DNA from: an uncultured beta proteobacterium
GTDB taxonomy: Bacteria > Pseudomonadota > Gammaproteobacteria > Burkholderiales > SG8-39
Length of the DNA: 7,330 nucleotides
NCBI GenBank assembly: GCA_902826155.1
Contig: CADEDU010000026.1
Span: 1-7,330 of the forward strand
Direction: 5' to 3'
Of the stretch, positions 6,470-7,330 are shown one piece after another. The translations under genes and the position numbers were made by a program. Each line of letters starts with the position of its first letter. Position 1 is the first letter of the stretch. The notes under the pieces were generated by a model. The model was not told where the DNA came from. It searched no databases and saw only the letters and a program-made list of their open reading frames with translations.

Positions 6470-6504
6470 CTGACGTTGAACGTCAGTCGCGGATCGCCGA
6501 TCCG
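6470..6504. promoter_or_regulatory. Two adjacent perfect palindromes upstream of the operon, candidate operator
   Basis: CTGACGTTGAACGTCAG (6470-6486) is a perfect 8-bp-arm inverted repeat around one G. Three bases later CGGATCGCCGATCCG (6490-6504) is a second one with 6-bp arms. They lie 60 to 94 bp upstream of the ThDP start codon, a typical place for a repressor site or an activator site. TTGTTT follows the second hairpin on the plus strand, so a weak plus-strand terminator is an alternative, although no plus-strand gene ends here. Confidence 0.45.
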
Positions 6505-6675
6505 TTGTTTCGCCACCGACGCAGCGTTGTAGCGTCGATGCATCGGATCTAAGCGTTGCATCGTCGGAGCGCATCGCACGCCGGCGTTCGCGAATCGCGT
6601 TCGCAACGCTCTTCATCGTGATCGTCGAACCCCGAGTGATTCTCTCGATCATTCGTTGATTGCGTTCCGTTCGTG

Positions 6676-6720
6676 CGGTGAATCGCACCGTTCGCGACTG
6701 CTGCGTGAATACGTCACGCA
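6676..6720. promoter_or_regulatory. Pair of related inverted repeats, candidate double binding site
   Basis: CGGTGAATCGCACCG (6676-6690, 5-bp arms) and TGCGTGAATACGTCACGCA (6702-6720, 7-bp arms, 5-bp spacer) share the pattern GTGAAT..CG..CAC and have centres 28 bp apart. Two like sites nearly three helical turns apart suggest a cooperatively binding dimeric regulator. The pair is in the middle of the divergent region and could serve either gene. Confidence 0.4.
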
Positions 6721-6750
6721 TTGCACACGTGCGGAGAAAGTGAACAGCGT

Positions 6751-6770
6751 GATGACGAGGTCCGGTCATC
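6751..6770. repeat. Inverted repeat with 6-bp arms
   Basis: GATGAC and GTCATC are separated by 8 bp. This is a single short dyad in the divergent region with no assigned role; arms of this length can arise by chance. Confidence 0.3.
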
Positions 6771-6871
6771 GGCACATCGTGTCCCATCGTCCGAACTCGC
6801 AGGACAAGGTTGCACTCGATAGTTAGTCTGCGCACTCGCGGGAACCACCCAACAAGTGTGGTGTGCTGCGA

Positions 6872-6893
6872 AGAAGACCCCTGTGAGAAGACC
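6872..6893 (+). repeat. Direct repeat AGAAGACC, 14-bp period
   Basis: AGAAGACC occurs at 6872-6879 and 6886-6893, shortly upstream of the exported-protein gene. Two copies at a 14-bp period could be an activator site, but chance is possible. Confidence 0.3.
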
Positions 6894-6911
6894 GATGACT
6901 AAACCGTCGGG

Positions 6912-6934
6912 CTGAAGCTCGACCTCTTCAGGAG
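6912..6934 (+). promoter_or_regulatory. Shine-Dalgarno AGGAG with overlapping hairpin
   Basis: AGGAG at 6930-6934 lies 8 nt before the GTG at 6943 and decides that start. CTGAAG (6912-6917) and CTTCAG (6926-6931) form an inverted repeat with an 8-nt loop whose right arm takes in the first two bases of the AGGAG, so folding could modulate initiation. The Shine-Dalgarno is clear. The regulatory role of the hairpin is a guess. Confidence 0.55.
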
Positions 6935-6942
6935 TGCTCTCG

Positions 6943-7330
6943 GTGGAACAATTCGAACGCCATAGCGCGACGTCATGTCGCAAGGTAGCGCTTTTCCCTA
7001 AACAAGCATCCACGCACCTCGCAGCGGCGGTATTGACCGTTGCGGTCACGTTCGGTGCGAGTGTGTCGAGTGCACGTGCGGACGTACTCGATGCCGAAGC
7101 GAACGCTTCCACTGTGGGGAGCGTTTCCGATGAAGCGATCGCCTCCATAGTGTTCGCTCAAGCCGCGAACAGCGGCAGCACGACCGGATCCGGTTCGACA
7201 ACTGCCAGCCCCACGATCACTGAGCGCGTACGCGGTTGGTGGCAGCGAGTGAGGCGTTGGGGCAAGCCGCCGGTCACTACTAACCCCGGCCCGACAACGG
7301 GCGGCGGCACCACTACTGGTGGCGGCACGA
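6943..7330 (+). CDS. Exported protein of unknown function, N-terminal part (runs off window)
   Basis: An open frame of 129 codons reaches the window end without a stop. The start is GTG at 6943, chosen because AGGAG lies 8 nt upstream; an in-frame stop at 6913-6915 limits extension and a GTG at 6934 overlaps the AGGAG. Residues 1-46 look like a long signal peptide: a polar, basic n-region (R13, K14, K20), hydrophobic LAAAVLTVAVTFGASV (26-41) and a SARA cut site before D47. The mature part starts with an acidic/Ala/Ser segment (47-76) and a Ser/Thr/Gly linker (77-91). A basic Trp-rich patch RVRGWWQRVRRWGK (95-108) follows, then TTNPGPTTGGGTTTGGG (112-128). The architecture suggests a secreted or surface protein with a flexible linker before a C-terminal domain outside the window. 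I do not recognise the family. Codon use is less GC-biased than in the operon. Confidence 0.72.
   Translation, partial: MEQFERHSATSCRKVALFPKQASTHLAAAVLTVAVTFGASVSSARADVLDAEANASTVGSVSDEAIASIVFAQAANSGSTTGSGSTTASPTITERVRGWWQRVRRWGKPPVTTNPGPTTGGGTTTGGGT
7303..7330 (+). repeat. Start of an 18-bp Gly/Thr-coding tandem repeat
   Basis: GGCGGCAC recurs 18 bp apart (7303 and 7321), encoding a GGGTTT-like unit that begins to repeat as the window ends. It is the probable left edge of a low-complexity linker that may vary in copy number. Confidence 0.4.

Larger units (their letters stand above)
6411..6942. other. 532-bp divergent intergenic region rich in inverted repeats
   Basis: This region separates the operon start from the exported-protein gene. 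No reading frame here has neighbour-like codon use or a recognisable product. It contains several short perfect palindromes and direct repeats, listed separately, that are candidate operator or RNA-structure elements. Besides these there is a CGATGCATCG palindrome at 6536-6545 and two GCGTTCGC copies at 6584-6591 and 6597-6604. I could not identify a convincing -35/-10 promoter pair on either strand. A promoter for each flanking transcript is expected here from position alone. Confidence 0.7.

Noticed and set aside
6407..6835. Minus-strand open frame of 142 codons whose stop overlaps the ThDP start as ATGA
   Set aside because: The ATGA overlap looks like coupling, but the product is Arg/Thr/Met-rich with no fold or motif. 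It uses many rare CGA, AGA, CTA and ACA codons unlike the neighbours, and its GTG start lacks a Shine-Dalgarno. It also spans all the perfect palindromes, so it reads as non-coding DNA.
6411..6942. Divergent regulator gene, tRNA, small RNA or CRISPR array in the intergenic region
   Set aside because: There is no helix-turn-helix protein frame, no cloverleaf and no regularly spaced repeats. The palindromes are isolated and differ in sequence.
6714..7148. Minus-strand open frame of 144 codons
   Set aside because: Much of it is the reverse complement of the exported-protein gene, which has a Shine-Dalgarno and a signal peptide in the plus frame. The minus product has no recognisable features.

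Overview
The window looks like a chromosomal stretch of a GC-rich betaproteobacterium, most likely of the order Burkholderiales. The main reason is the presence of two Bug/TctC-type periplasmic solute-binding proteins without their membrane partners. That gene family is strongly expanded in Bordetella, Cupriavidus, Variovorax and relatives. The organism assignment is an inference from gene content and base composition only.

Layout: (1) positions 1-699, plus strand, hold the C-terminal three quarters of a Bug-family binding protein whose start lies left of the window. (2) Positions 734-6410, minus strand, hold five consecutive genes that read as one operon. In order of transcription they are a thiamine-diphosphate (ThDP) enzyme resembling benzoylformate decarboxylase, an amidohydrolase-2/ACMSD-like hydrolase or decarboxylase, a second Bug binding protein with a signal peptide, an MBL-fold metallohydrolase, and a fumarylacetoacetate hydrolase (FAH) family protein. 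Gaps are 40, 79 and 60 bp, and the last pair overlaps by 4 bp (ATGA). The operon and the left-hand Bug gene converge on a near-perfect palindrome at 719-737. (3) Positions 6411-6942 are a 532-bp divergent intergenic region rich in inverted repeats, with no convincing gene. (4) From 6943 to the right edge, on the plus strand, a new gene begins with a good Shine-Dalgarno sequence. It encodes an exported protein with a long signal peptide, a basic Trp-rich patch and a Gly/Thr-repeat linker. It is cut by the window end.

How the parts may work together (inference): the minus-strand operon looks like a catabolic module for a carboxylated, perhaps aromatic, compound. The Bug protein would capture the substrate in the periplasm. 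The ThDP enzyme would decarboxylate a 2-oxo acid, and the amidohydrolase, MBL and FAH enzymes would carry out further hydrolysis or decarboxylation. I cannot name the substrate, and I do not recognise this gene combination as a described pathway. No transcriptional regulator or transporter membrane subunit lies in the window. No RNA gene, CRISPR array, insertion sequence or defence system was seen.
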